Source: Trachythela sp. YZ-2020
Taxonomy: Eukaryota; Cnidaria; Anthozoa; Malacalcyonacea; Clavulariidae
Reading direction: 5' to 3'
NCBI GenBank assembly: GCA_016169945.1
Contig: JADLSH010000382.1
Coordinates: 1,612,001-1,676,000 of the forward strand
Length of the DNA: 64,000 bases
In this document: positions 1 through 11,875 of the stretch, one piece after another
Position numbering within the stretch: the first letter of the stretch is position 1
Layout: the number at the start of each line of letters is the position of its first letter
The notes under the pieces: generated by a model
Database searches by the model: none
Seen by the model: only the letters and a program-made list of their open reading frames with translations
What the model was told of the DNA's origin: nothing
Program-made: the position numbers and the translations under genes

Positions 1-113
1 AATGCAACAAAATATTGCATACTGTGGTTATCTTTGCCGTGAGCTTATGTGTAACTCAAAACTATAAAAGTAATAAAACATAATGTTGCTCTGAAAATTG
101 GTAGGGCAAATAG

Positions 114-273
114 TAGTAGACCAAAGGCAAATACAGTAGCTTGTCTACCTTGATGTTGACGTCATAACCGTCAAACACTATAAGTGTACAGTATAGTAGA
201 CCAAAGGCAAATACAGTAGCTTGTCTACCTTGATGTTGACGTCATAACCGTCAAACACTATAAGTGTACAGTA
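114..273. repeat. 80-bp tandem duplication
   Basis: Two adjacent, essentially identical copies of an 80-bp unit that begins agtagaccaaaggc and ends with taagtgtacagtat. The rest of positions 1-510 is AT-rich sequence in which I see no gene. Confidence 0.85.
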
Positions 274-510
274 TAAACTGGGCACAACGCGTACAGTAAA
301 CACAAAGTGTACAGTATGCAGTAACTGGGCACAACGCAACATAAACATAATAAAACACGGTGATACTATGACATCTTTCATTCTTTCTTAACCTTTTGCA
401 ATTAACAAAATATTTCTAAAAGTATTATTAAATGTTGTCTACTAATTATAAAACCTGGCTAACATGTCTTTTTAATTTGTTCTTACTAACTTTAATAAAC
501 TACTTTCCTC

Positions 511-1071
511 CCTGTATGTGTATGTTTGTGTGTGTGCATATTGACGGGGATGGCATGAAAAGTGAGCAATTTCATGTCCATGAAATGTCCCATACAGTCA
601 ACCTTTTCTAACCAAACTCCTCTAGGCGAGTCTCTGGCGCCTTAAAACCAGTCTGCTCTTTGAAAGATAAATTGTCCTTATTTTAGTTATTTATATCTAA
701 TCACCTCCTTTCATCCCTGTATGTTTGTGTGTGCATATTGACTGGGATGGCATGAAAATTGAGCAATTTCATGTCCATGAAATGTCCCATATAGTCAACC
801 CTTTCTAATCAAACTCCTCTAGGCGAGTCTCTGGCGCCTTAAAACCAGTCTGCTCTTTGAAAGATAAATTGTCCTTATTTTAATAGTTATTTATATCTAA
901 TCACCTCCTTTCATCCCTGTATGTGTGTGTGTGTGTGTGCATATTGACTGGGATGGCATGAAAATTGAGCAATTTCATGTCCATGAAATGTCCCTTACAG
1001 TCAACCCTTTCTAACCAAACTCCTTCTAGGCGAGTCTCTGGCGCCTTAAAACCAGTCTGCTCTTTGAACAG
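511..1071. repeat. about 200-bp tandem repeat, three copies
   Basis: Three head-to-tail copies with spacings of about 197 and 206 bp, each opening with a (TG)n stretch followed by gcatattgac and ending near ccagtctgctctttgaa. The copies differ by a few substitutions and in TG length. The third copy continues without a break into sequence ending in a hammerhead ribozyme, so the array looks like partial duplication of a repeat whose full unit carries the ribozyme. Confidence 0.85.
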
Positions 1072-1080
1072 CCGTCTAAA

Positions 1081-1186
1081 GGCTGTCCATGTCGGAATCA
1101 CCACTTTGCTCTATATACTGTTGATATATTGCAATTTGTGTTTCCTAGGCATGCTGATGAGCCCTGATATAGGGCGAAACGGCTTT
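1081..1186 (+). ncRNA. hammerhead self-cleaving ribozyme
   Basis: All core elements of a hammerhead ribozyme are present in order. The first strand of stem III is ggctgt (1081-1086), with a GUC cleavage triplet ending at 1087. Stem I pairs catgtc (1088-1093) with ggcatg (1148-1153). The core CTGATGA is at 1154-1160. Stem II is GCCC/GGGC with a seven-base loop (1161-1175). The second core GAAA (1176-1179) is followed by CGGCT closing stem III. The 54-base loop on stem I is longer than usual. Such ribozymes are known in retrozymes, Penelope-like elements and other invertebrate retroelements. Activity is inferred from the fold only. Confidence 0.7.
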
Positions 1187-1411
1187 TTTAAAATTCCTTC
1201 GAAGTTTTGTCTATCGCGAAATTAAATACCGCGAACGATCGTGTCACGGGGGGTCTTTTTTGCCGATCGAAAATCAAGACCACGCCCAAGATAACATTTC
1301 AGACTTTTTGACTCACGTACGAAAATTCCTAGATCCGCCCCTGTGATCATAGTCTTGTTTATCTGTGCCGAAAGCTCAGCATCCCTAAGTATCTTAAAAG
1401 GCAATCGATCA

Positions 1412-3455
1412 AACTAGGATCTACAATTTATGACAAGGCCTATAAGAAGTGTAAGAACAAATTAAATATAGTCTCATAAAAAAGACTAAAGAAGAATATT
1501 TTAAAACAAAGTTAAGTAATGCCAAAAATAGCAAAGAAAGTTGGCAAGCTATTAACGAATTGTTAAATAAAAGGCCTAAAACTACACAGATTAAACAATT
1601 GAATATCAATGATCGAGTTATAACAGACGATGATAAAATTGCAGACAGTTTCAATGAATACTTTTCAACAATTGGTTGCGCGTTGTCTGATAAAATTATA
1701 ATATAGGTAATGATATTGATCCAATGAGCTTCGAGACTCCTGTTCATGATAATTCATTTAACTTTACAAGCATTACAATTCAAGAAACAATAGATGCACT
1801 AAATCATATTAAATCTAAAAAATCTCCAGGGCTTGACGGAATCAGTATAAGACTACTAAAAGATGCAACCAATATCATTGCTGAGCCATTGGTTAACATT
1901 TTCAATGTATCTCTTCAAAGGGCGATTTTCCCTGACGATTGGAAGCTAGCGAAAGTGACTCCAGTCTTTAAGGAAGGAAATAAGGCTGACTGCGGAAATT
2001 ACAGGCCAATATCTGTAATTTCTGTCGTGGCTAAACTTTTTGAGAAACTGGTATATCAACAGCTAAGATCATTTATGACATTAAATAACATTCTTGTGGA
2101 GCAACAGTCTGGTTTCCGTCCCCAACATTCTACGGAAACTACGCTTCTTAGCTCCACGAACGAATGGCTGTATAATATGGACAAAGGTTCACTTAGCGGA
2201 GTTTTATTTCTGGACCTTAAAAAAGCTTTCGATACTGTCGATCACCACATCCTCTTATCGAAGCTTAAATTATACGGTATAAGAGGGACTAGCCTTAAAT
2301 GGTTCGATTCATACCTTAAAGACAGAAGTCAAATTTGCTCTGTGAATGGCAAGATGTCATCTGCTAGAGAAATAAGATGCGGGGTACCACAGGGCTCTAA
2401 CCTTGGTCCTATTCTATTTCTATTGTACATTAATGATCTTCCCAATTGCTTAGAGTCAACTAAAGCAAATTTATTTGCTGATGACACAAATCTTTCCTGT
2501 GAAGGGATAAGTCCTCACGAAATTGAGATCAAACTTAAAAGAGACATTGAGAATGTTCACAGGTGGCTAACAGCTAATAAACTCTCCTTAAACATGAAAA
2601 ACTGAGTTCATGATACTAGGATCAAGACATCGCCTAAATTCAATTGAAAATAGCCCAGTACTAACATTAGGGAAACAATATCAAACGCGTTTCTGAAAAG
2701 TCTCTTGGCATGATTCTAGATGAGCAACTGAAGTGGGACAAACACAATGATGCACAATGTAAAGTAATTTCAAATAAGATCGCTCTTTTGAAAAGGGCAA
2801 GATCATTTGTCCCTAGAGAAACTTTAGTAAAAATGTACAATGCCTTAGTGTGGCCACACTTCAATTATTGTTCAACAATCTGGAACGATGGGTCTTGCTC
2901 GATAATTAATAAATTATTTAAATTACAAAAGAGAGCTGCGCGTGCGATAACTGGGGATACGTACGATGTTCGTTCCACACAAATACTAAATAATCTTAAT
3001 TGGCTTCCAATTGAGAGAAGTAATAATGACATTCAAAGCGTTAACTGGTCGATTGCCTCAATATCTTGCAGAACTGTTTGCAAAATGTCAAAATAACAGT
3101 TACAATTTAAGAAGTAATCAAACTAAATTAGCGCTCCCCAAACCTAAGACAAATTTCCTTAAAAGGAGCTTCTCGTATAGAGCTACGAAGTCGTGGAACG
3201 AGCTTCCAAGTGAAACCATCGAAAATTACAATAAGCTATCAATCTTGTCGTTTAAACGGCGATTATATAATTAGGTAGCTATAAAGTTGTTGTTAATAAT
3301 ACTGATACTTTTGTAAATAGTCTTTACTTATTTGTCTATATATATTTTGTATTTCATAGTTTAGTATATACACATGCAGCCCTTTGAAAACCAGTACTGT
3401 AAATACTTATCCACGTGTGTAAAGATTTTTAATTAAAGATTAAAGATTAAAGCCT
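1412..3455 (+). mobile_element. 5'-truncated CR1/L2-like LINE retrotransposon, frameshifted
   Basis: The remains of a non-LTR retrotransposon ORF2. The reverse transcriptase is well kept between about 1724 and 2605: KSPGLDGIS, NYRPISVISVVAKLFEKLV, QSGFRPQHSTETTL, DLKKAFDTVDH, GVPQGS and the catalytic FADDT are all visible. The linker upstream (from about 1480) and the C-terminal part (2710-3276, ending in a conserved NELP..I..Y..LS..FKRRL-type tail) lie in other frames, with shifts near 1700, 2595, 2695 and 3010. No endonuclease domain is present, as expected for a 5'-truncated copy. The 3' UTR ends at 3434-3455 in tandem attaaag units, a LINE-style 3' end. The copy is dead; the clade assignment (CR1/L2/Jockey group) is by motif impression. 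Confidence 0.9.
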
Positions 3456-3585
3456 TTGATGTCACAATATTAAGTGTAATTGATTTATTGGGAATTTATG
3501 ATAAATTTTTGTAATTTTTGGCCAGTTATTAAAAAAATCCTCTTGATTACACTTGCAAGTAATTCAATTCTTAAGACATGCAAAG

Positions 3586-3822
3586 CAGTGCTGTAGAAGA
3601 GGGGGGCGCTGGGGGGCGAAGCCCCCCTTCTTCAAGCTATGGGGGGCTGAGTCCCCCTTCTACTTTCGAAAATCAATATTAAAGGTAATAACGTAATAAT
3701 CAATATTAAAGGTAAGGGAACTATTAAACAAATATTTAACAAATATTTAATCACGAATGTTTTCACGATTTCATGTTCGTCAATAGAGCTCCCCCTCCGG
3801 TAAATTTAGTTCTACAGCACTG
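3586..3822. mobile_element. 237-bp non-autonomous hAT element
   Basis: Terminal inverted repeats CAGTGCTGTAGAA / TTCTACAGCACTG flank 237 bp. The flanks are atgcaaag (left) and gtgcaaag (right), an 8-bp target duplication with one mismatch, which is the hAT size. The interior is G/C-run rich (about 3600-3660) and has no ORF. Confidence 0.7.
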
Positions 3823-3845
3823 GTGCAAAGCCTTGCAAAGTCTCG

Positions 3846-4078
3846 TGTTATTCGTCGACTATTCGTACTATTCGTCGACTATTCGCGGACTATTCGTACT
3901 ATTCGTCGACTATTCGTCGACTATTCGCGGACTATGTCGACTATTCGTACTATTCGTCGACTATTCGCGGACTATTCGTACTATTCGTCGACTATTCGTA
4001 CTATTCGTCGACTATTCGCGGACTATTCGTACTATTCGCCGACTATTCGCACTATTCGCACTATTCGTCTCACTATTC
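3846..4078. repeat. minisatellite of attcgt(cg)act units
   Basis: An array of short units of about 10-12 bp built from ctattcgtcga, ctattcgtact and ctattcgcgga in mixed order. Open frames across it are artefacts of the repeat. Confidence 0.9.
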
Positions 4079-4114
4079 TAGTTTTATCAATTACCATTGT
4101 ATTTCGTCATTTTC

Positions 4115-4372
4115 CCGGCAAAATGAGGGTAAGGATAAAACGCGGAGGCGGATACGGAGCGGAGCGGATGGACGGAGCGGATATGGGGATAAAACGCGGA
4201 GCGGATATGGGGATAAAACGCGGAGCGGATATGGGGATAAAACGCGGATATGGGGATAAAAGGCGGATATTGGGATAAAACGCGGATATGGGGATAAAAG
4301 GCGGATATGGGGATAAAAGGCGGATATGGGATAAAAGGCGGATATCGGGATAAAACGCGGATATGGGCGATT
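4115..4372. repeat. minisatellite, about 19-bp unit gcggatatggggataaaa
   Basis: Repeats of a ggataaaacgcggatatggg unit, irregular at the left end (ggcggatacggagcggagcgg). The same array, including the irregular end, occurs in inverted orientation at 6668-6895. Confidence 0.9.
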
Positions 4373-4664
4373 TAACTACCCAAAATGCAGTTAAAAAGTA
4401 GTTAAGAGTTTTATACAACCGGTCCCTGGTTGTAGAATCGCGTTCCGTCTATTCGTGTATGTACGTACGTATTAAAAGCGCGACGGAGGAAATAAGTCAT
4501 TAATTAAGGATAAATACATATTTTCTAATGAGTTAAGTTTTGTTTGTGAACTGTAAAGTATACTGATTATATACAATGTGTTGCAAATAGGGAATATCTT
4601 AGTCTCAGTGGTTTATCTAAATTATTATTAACAGATAAACTATAACAAGAATCTTGCCTACCAG

Positions 4665-4962
4665 TCCATGTTTTACAAGTCCATATTTTACAAGTCCATG
4701 TTTTACAAGTCCATGTTTTACAAGTCCATGTTTTACAAGTCCATGTTTTACAAGTCCATGTTTTACAAGTCCATGTTTTACAAGTCCATGTTTTACAAGT
4801 CCATGTTTTACAAGTCCATGTTTTACAAGTCCATGTTTTACAAGTCCATGTTTTACAAGTCCATGTTTTACAAGTCCATGTTTTACAAGTCCATGTTTTA
4901 CAAGTCCTTACAAGTCCATGTTTTACAAGTCCATGTTTTACAAGTCCAGTCCAGTGCTTCAC
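4665..4962. repeat. 15-bp minisatellite ccatgttttacaagt
   Basis: About 19 near-perfect copies of a 15-bp unit with a degenerate edge (tccagtccag) up to about 5000. Open frames on both strands are repeat artefacts, since a 15-bp unit preserves all reading frames. Confidence 0.95.
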
Positions 4963-6044
4963 AAGTCCAGTCCAATCCATAGTCCAGTCCATGTTTTACA
5001 ACATACTGCCTGCGAGGGCAATCGAAATTTATCGCACCTTAAAGTGTAAACGGGCTTTTAGGAAGGAACGCTGATATTGACCAATTTAATATACGTATAT
5101 TTTGTTTTAAACCGGAATTTGAACTATATTTTTAAAATGATTTTAGCGGAAAACACAGCCTTTTATTGGTGACGTACGACCAAAAGGGACCCTCAAACCG
5201 AGCATTGATTGACCCGGATTTTTTTATACACCCTGTACAATATTAAGATAAAAAAACAAAATGTTATTTACTTGTGTATATTTACTCATTTTCAATTCCA
5301 ATGAGTAAGCGTAGTAAATTTTGATGTCGGTAGGTACAGGTCATTTACTTCAGCGGTCCGCACATGTACGACTGACAAGCGCGACTTTAAATATACCAAA
5401 CATTGATTAAATCCTCGGACCGACCTCGGTAGTGTCGTCTATTAATGCTAACACGAGAATGATAATACCATTTATAATACTATTTGCATATACGTTACGG
5501 TAACCTTAGAAAAAAATTATTTTACCATTGTTAACTGTAATACACCTAACAGATATATTAGCACGTGGATTGTTCACGGCCGGTCTGTTTCCGATTTACC
5601 AGCGCAAGATTATAGAGTCTTAATTATTTCACACCGCTCTCAACCTGTTGTCGGCAAAACTGTGAAATCGTATGTAACAGTAACAGTAAATAATTGCTTT
5701 ATTGGCATGACCTCTAGTTACAGGTATTGCTAAAGCTATGAAATAGGTGCTAAACTAAGTACGGTATAGATAACTATGTGCTATAAAATACGTGCTATTT
5801 ACGTGGAAGTATGTGGTATAAAGTATAAAAGTAAATACAAAGATATATGCTAATATAGAATTTAAATAATTAGATTTTCAGCATTATGAAACATTATCAT
5901 CACTGAGGTCGGTTTTCGTTAATAAAGTCTAATCGAATTAGCGCAAGTTCTCACTTCAACAAATAGCAGCCGCATCATTGCCTAACGCACAACAACGACT
6001 CGCTTTAAAGAGAAAAATAGCGCCATTTATATGGGAGAGTAGTC
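4963..6044. other. no gene seen
   Basis: AT-rich non-coding sequence with no ORF over about 60 codons and no recognised element. A terminus-like tacaccctgta at about 5228-5240 resembles, in reverse, the start of a sequence at about 28,325, but the similarity is too short to call. Confidence 0.5.
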
Positions 6045-6305
6045 TAATTTTTATTCAACTTCGCCTCAATGGCAGGGAGTCCACAACAGCGTCAGCCAAT
6101 TACTGTGGCCCCATTGTTAGTTCCTAAGGGTTAGTATTAGAGGAAAACCCTCAAAGCACAGGAGAGAATCTCAACTTACATGAGTTATTTGAGCACACTG
6201 CCGAATTCATGCGAGTACCAACAGTGACCTCGACCTGTTGTGAAACAGGCTCAACTCAGTGGTAAGAGGCAGCGCGCTAACCGCTTCCGCCATCCGTGCT
6301 ACCCA
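6045..6305 (-). mobile_element. tRNA-derived SINE, copy 1 (minus strand)
   Basis: The reverse strand shows a tRNA-like head (ggcggaagcggttagcgcgctg, cctctta..actgagtt) followed by a body with aactcatgtaagttgagatt and ctctcctgtgctt. The same body occurs at 26,195-26,582 and 42,005-42,246 on the plus strand. The tail of this copy is diverged, so the lower boundary is approximate. Confidence 0.65.
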
Positions 6306-6667
6306 AAGGGAGAGTATAAGTCGCGACTGACAAAATATTCGTCTTATATATATACGCGGACACACTCGTATAAATGTTCATATTCTAATAAGTCGCGACC
6401 ATTTAATACGAGTGTATTCGTGGCTTACATAAGACATTCGCGTCTTATATAAGACGCGTCATATGTATGAAAGTTGCGACTTTTCCCCCTGTATAAATGG
6501 CCCTAATGAGCGTGCATGTCAAAAAATCGGCTAGATACACCTCAATAAGTGTTATAAAAAGTCTAAAACTATATATAATCATATACTGCTTGCTATTTTG
6601 TCAGGCGCGACAGATTGATCGACCTAAATTACTAAAATACACAGATATCTTATATTTTAAGCATGAA
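6306..6667. other. no gene seen
   Basis: AT-rich sequence with several copies of gtcttatata/cgcgacta-type words (6325-6480). No RNA gene or element is recognised. Confidence 0.4.
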
Positions 6668-6895
6668 AGCGCCCATATACGCGTTTTATCCCCATATCCG
6701 CGTTTTATCCCCATATCCGCGTTTTATCCCCATATCCGCGTTTTATCCCCATATCCGCGTTTTATCCCCATATCCGCCTTTTATCCCCATATCCGCGTTT
6801 TATCCCCATATCCGCTCCGCGTTTTATCCCCATATCCGCTCCGTCCATCCGCTCCGCTCCGTATCCGCCTCCGCGTTTTATCCTTACCCGCAAAA
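6668..6895. repeat. inverted copy of the gcggatatggggataaaa minisatellite
   Basis: Units ccatatccgcgttttatcc run up to an irregular right edge (ccgctccgctccgtatccgcc) that is the exact reverse complement of the left edge of the array at 4115-4372. The two arrays therefore form an inverted pair 2.3 kb apart. Confidence 0.9.
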
Positions 6896-7090
6896 GGGAG
6901 ACATTATTGGAACAGACTGTGTCTGAATTATCTGAGCGTTTAGGTTATGAAATCATTCTTAAGCCAGAACAGCAAAAATCCGTTACCGAGCTGCTTTTTG
7001 GTCTAGACATGCTTGCTGTTCTGCCAATGGGCTTTGGGAAAAGCTTAATCTTTCAAGTGTTTACTTCAGCCAAATCGAGAGAGATTTTTT
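6888..7090 (+). pseudogene. RecQ-like helicase N-terminal fragment
   Basis: About 65 codons encode a RecQ-type helicase start: LKPEQQKSVTELLF followed by the ATP-binding motif I LPMGFGKSLIFQV. In RecQ-family enzymes this region binds the adenine and phosphates of ATP before DNA unwinding. After about 7090 the frame continues to 7236 but no longer looks like a helicase (no DEAH box, no motifs II-VI), and no further exon is visible. Its left edge touches the inverted minisatellite. It may be a single exon of an unseen gene, but more likely it is a duplicated or transposon-carried fragment. Confidence 0.6.
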
Positions 7091-7236
7091 TTAGATGGCG
7101 GTGCAGTGTAGTGTATTGTGGTGTCCTTTGGGAGCATTATGAAATAATACCAGCTGAAGCACAGTCTCTTGGAACAGGGCGGGCGCACATTGGGTGTGAG
7201 GGTGGCACCCCCACCCCCATTTGTAAATTTTTTTAA

Positions 7237-8480
7237 AAATTAAGTCAGTCCCCAAATTGTAAAATTACACTATAATTCCGTTCGTCAAACACATCCTGTC
7301 TAAAATCTAAAAATAAACGATAACGATACAAAAATTGTCAAAAAAAATCAACCAAAGAAACCCATTTTCTATTTTCCTAAATAGCAATATACTCAAATGT
7401 AGATGACGTAGCCATACGACTGCACAAAAACTTCTAACTTTTGCTCTACCGCATTAATACGTTCTACGTCAGTATTCTCGAAAGTAAATTAAGTAAACTC
7501 TGTTGTAAAAAATGCAGTTTCTAATTATTTTTTATGATGTTAGGTTAGGTTTTTATTCTTTTTTCTTTAATTTTTTTAAATTTAAAATTGCGAAATGAAG
7601 TATTTGAATTGGAACTAAAGTGAATGAAATCTTATATATATATTAAAGGGGGCATATAACGAAAGAAGTAGAAGACTCTTAATGAAATTTCAGGCGATCT
7701 ACAGACTCAGTTTTTAAAAAAAACCCGTCGGCGCCAACCATGGTGACGCCTCGTTGAAGTCGGCTATTTTTAACATCCTTTAACAGCCCTTCTTTTCCCA
7801 TATTTTACATTAACTCGTACTACATGTTTTTGATGGGTCAAAACAAATATAAAAGTCGGTCCCTGAACAATGGACACCCCCCAAACCTTTTTGAATATGA
7901 CGCCCCTGTCTTGGAATGACTGCATGTTCATACTGATACGAATTAGCGAAGTATCTCAGAAAGTGTTTCAATTCTGTTTTGCAAGCCCGAACACCTACAG
8001 CGAATTTCTTCGGAGCGTTAGCGCAATCGCATCTAATTTCCCCAGCGTTTTTTCATTGGTTATTTGAAGAGGTGTTACTATAATTTCCAGTCGTATTTGT
8101 TTTAGCCTTGTCTCGTTTATGAATAGGATTTGGGCAGGCGTTCATTTCGCCTCTCCCTTCGCTTTTTCTCCTCACCCCCTAACTTCTCACCTAGCGCGCG
8201 CTCTCAAAAAAAAAGAGAGCGCTCTAAACAAAACTCCCTCCCCCACAATAGAACGCCTGCCACGCAGGCTAGGTTTTCTTGGCTATCGCCAGATCGTATT
8301 ACTTACGTACTACCGCACTGCCGTAAGCACTGTTCAAAGTGCTAGTACGCGTGCTTAATTTGAGTTCTGTTATTCGGAATACGACTTATACGAGGATTAA
8401 AAATTCACTAGCCTACCTGCAACTAGACTTGGATCAAGTCCGTCTCTCTAGAGTCCGAGGGATCGAGCGCGCCGAGAAGC
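7237..8480. other. no gene seen; G/C-rich hairpin near 8190-8225
   Basis: Non-coding sequence. Positions 8195-8223 fold on gcgcgctctc/gagagcgctc around an A run. Small ORFs (7870-8067, 8119-8358) match nothing I recognise and are not supported as genes. Confidence 0.4.
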
Positions 8481-8489
8481 GGCGCGCGG

Positions 8490-9720
8490 GGACAGTCCCC
8501 ATTACTGAAATCAACAAATCTTAATCCATATATTATTAATTGGCTCATTAATTTCATATCGAGTAGAAAACAGAGAGTTGCTGCGGATGGAACTGTTACC
8601 AACTATGTTAGTATTAACAGAGGAATACCGCAAGGTACAGTTCTTGGTCCCTTCTTGTTTTCGTTAATGGTCAATGACATTAATAAGGTTAACATCCACA
8701 AAAGAACGATTTGGATAAATTTGCTGACGAGTTGGCAGTGATGCTCCTGTCACATTATCTGGCGATTCGGCTTTAGACAAGATAACTAACATTGAGAGTT
8801 GGGAAGCAATAGAATTCGGAAGCAAAGCATTGGAAATGCTACTATGTAGTCGTTCACTTGTTACACGTCCTCCTCCTATTAATGGGATATACGGCGTAAA
8901 AAGTGGTTAAAATTAGTCGGTGTCACATTTCAGGAAAACCCACGTTGTCAGTGGGATAAGCAAGTAGACAGCTTGTTGTCGAAGGCAGGAAGCAGAATGT
9001 ACATCCTGACGATCTGCAAATTCTACGGATACTCGCAAAGCGAACTTACTGATAAGGTTAAAATAACCTATTTGTAAAGGTTATCACTAATATGAATAGG
9101 CTGTTTTAACCAATTGAATAGGTTATAACCAAAATAAATAGGTTAAAAGAACCACTTATTTTTTGGTTAATTGTGAACATTTGGGCACAACTAATACAAA
9201 TAGGTTATTTTAACCAATTCCTTTGGTCATGCAAATTCACTAACAGTGATTGTAGTTTAATAGGTTGTTATAACCTATTATTATTAAGTCGGATAATTAG
9301 TTAACCAATAACAATAGGTTGTTTTAAATATTCTTAAAATACTCATTAATAATGTGGCAAATCATGTCAACCATTAAGGAGTTAAATTATAAGCCAATAA
9401 TAATTGCTCAAAACAGTTATAGGCAATATTAGTTCAGTCATAATCTTTATTAAGGAAAATGCATGATCTCACTATTTTATTACGCAATCGACGTATGGGG
9501 ATCTGCCGTGATGATTGAGGAGAGAGAACGATTATTGTTCAAAAAAATCATGAACAATCCTGAACACTGTCTGTACGAGTTGTTACGTCAACGGCCTTTA
9601 AGAGAACGTGATCATCCATTTATGTTGCCAAATGTAAATACAGAACGCTGTATAAATAAATGACTTTGTAAATAATTTAATCTTTTGTATTACATATCAA
9701 TTGTAAAGTTGCACGTTTGT
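8490..9720 (+). mobile_element. second, degraded LINE fragment (reverse transcriptase to C terminus)
   Basis: Translation gives RT signatures of a different LINE family from the 1.4-3.4 kb copy: NWLINFISSRKQRV and SINRGIPQGTVLGPFLFSLM at about 8535-8680, then a frameshifted FADD-like region (about 8720). A continuation (LVGVTFQENPRCQWD) lies near 8910-8950. The C-terminal region FYYAIDVWGSA and ERDHPFMLP.VNTERC lies at 9463-9663. Positions about 9057-9455 interrupt the coding region with unrelated AT-rich sequence. Multiple frameshifts and stops make it inactive. Confidence 0.75.
9057..9455. repeat. aataggtta-rich insertion in the LINE
   Basis: About 400 bp without coding similarity lies between two parts of a LINE ORF. 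It contains at least eight irregularly spaced copies, on both strands, of a word close to aataggttataacc. No clear terminal repeats or target duplication were found. Confidence 0.5.
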
Positions 9721-9763
9721 TGCAACTCCACTATTTGTGATAAAGACGTAATTGAATTTGATT

Positions 9764-10045
9764 ATAAGTATGGTTTGATTATAGGTAAAATATCTTCATG
9801 GAAATATTAACGAAATTTAAGACGTAAACCTAGTTAAGAGTCTAAAGGCTCTTTTCCACTCATCGCAAAATCGCATACTTTTATCCAATCAAAATGCTCG
9901 ATAGTTAATTTTAATTAGATGCAGGCACTCGCAGCGGACTTGCGAGTTGGTTTTGCGATGAGTGGAAAAGAGCCTTAAGAGTTAAGATAATTGTTATTTA
10001 CGAGGTTTATTTACGAGGCCGTTAATCTGATAATCATCATGATAA
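9764..10045. repeat. direct repeat copy 1, split by a 129-bp miniature element
   Basis: The sequence from agtatggtttgattatagg to agttaagag, then gttaagat..acgaggccgttaatctgataat, matches 11,876-12,040 on the same strand. In this copy it is interrupted at 9846-9974 by an element with inverted ends AGGCTCTTTTCCACTCATCGC / GCGATGAGTGGAAAAGAGCCT next to a TTAA. The uninterrupted second copy acts as the empty site. Confidence 0.7.
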
Positions 10046-11875
10046 TAATAATTGTGAAATTAGCCTTAATTCGATAAAAATCTAATGTCAAAATCATCAT
10101 AACTGGGATTGTTCTCTCGGGGCCACCTCTTTCACACAATCACTGAGCTTTCTTGTGGGCGGTACGTTGTATGCCAATGAGTCGCGGGCGAAAGCCCTGG
10201 GAACGAGATCGCTCTACGGAGTAACCAATCTCGTACCCATTATACTCATGGCTCTGGGTACGAGATTGCGGAGTAACAATCTTAACAAAAGCATTCCGTC
10301 CTCCTCCCGTTTAAGAAAGAGATAAGTAATGGATGGACTGCTTCCCCGGCAATGTAGTCGGCAGTTCAAGAGTGACTTGATTGGTCATTCATTCAAGTAA
10401 CACTGCATGCTGTTCTCAGGCAAGCTCGGACAAGAGCTGTTAAGTTGGTAAGTATTGTAAGTTTATCGAAAGTAATTTATGTTGAATGCATTAGGACTAT
10501 ATATTAAGGGTGAACGTTAGAACGTAGATGTTAACTTGATTGAATGCACTTTGTACAGTACGTAAATTTTAATTCATCACTGAGCTGAGATCTGCAAGCT
10601 GAGATAACCTCATTGAAATGACCTGTTATTCATCTAGAATTTCAATTACGTAATGACATCTTGATTACAGTCGGACTCGAACTGATCATTTCCGCACGGC
10701 TCGCAATAGCGCAAGGTGACCCTCAAATCTCAGCTTTCAAGAACTTAACTTATATCTAGCAGAGCTATATAAACTCTGGGTAAGTTGGAACGAAGTTATT
10801 GTATTGAGGGTTTTTGTGAACTGGTTTCAAAGTTGATATGGAATTACAGCGAATTTTGTTATCAATTTGTAGACTAAATTTAGATTATATATTGTAACTA
10901 TAAATCTACATAATATTTGTCTATGCTGAGAGTGTGAAACTACGGAGTAGTTTTCAGTCGTACCATGCTTTTCATTCGTTTATTTCAAACTCGTTTTCAA
11001 TAATGTAATTCCCATGTTTCTTGAAGCGTAACTTGAGTCGTATTAGAAGATGGAATGTGCTGAGCTTTTACTTTCATAAAAGCCCTCTTAAAACTCTTAT
11101 ATTATATCCGAAATGACCGAAAATTACAAATTTTATGGCTTATGAGTTATGAGTTATGTAAAGTGTTTGAACAGTATATAATTTATGGGTTGAAAATAGA
11201 CCTTATTTGAATTTATATTGCTTTTGTAATAGGAAATCTGTCAGTTGAATGTAACTACTGGGGGATATTAAAATCACAGCATGTGGTTTACATTTGACAT
11301 GAACAGCACCATGTTTGTTTTGCTATGTATAAGATGGGAATTTGTTTCAAACATTTTGTTTGTCAAAGTCACCAAACGGAATTTGGTTCAGGTTTACTGT
11401 TGGTCAGTTGAGCGTTGATTTTATTTATATAGTCTATATACATTCCAACTGACGGATAGGCTGAATCAGGATTTTATTAGTAATTTCCAAACAACTTTCC
11501 TCGACATTGTTATACTGTATGTGACTTGAGTCTTGCGTTTATAATATATAGTACTTGATACATAATATATAGGCCTAATAACAAGAATTAACACCACAGA
11601 AATCATATCAGAGATTTTTAAATACCTATAGGAATTTTTAGTTGTCTATCCTAATTTCCATTAAGAGGGGCCTTAAAAATAGAAAAAGCTCAAAAAATCT
11701 TGATATTTACCTTTACAATGCCCCTAGAATAGTTTGTGGTATTAACATAACTATTTTTACAACTAAAGTTCTGTTATCATCGTCTTTATAATTGACAATT
11801 ATCTCATAAAAACAAGCATCCGTTTCAATTCCAAAGTCACTGCTTAATTCACTTGCAACGTTCAAACTTGCCCAA
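10046..11875. other. no gene seen between two direct repeats
   Basis: About 1.8 kb without an ORF or recognised element. A local repeat of a ctcgtaccc/gtacgagattgcggagtaac phrase occurs at 10,200-10,285. Confidence 0.4.

Noticed and set aside
4567..5049. Open frames of about 130-140 codons on both strands
   Set aside because: They are translations of a 15-bp tandem repeat, which keeps every frame open without coding.
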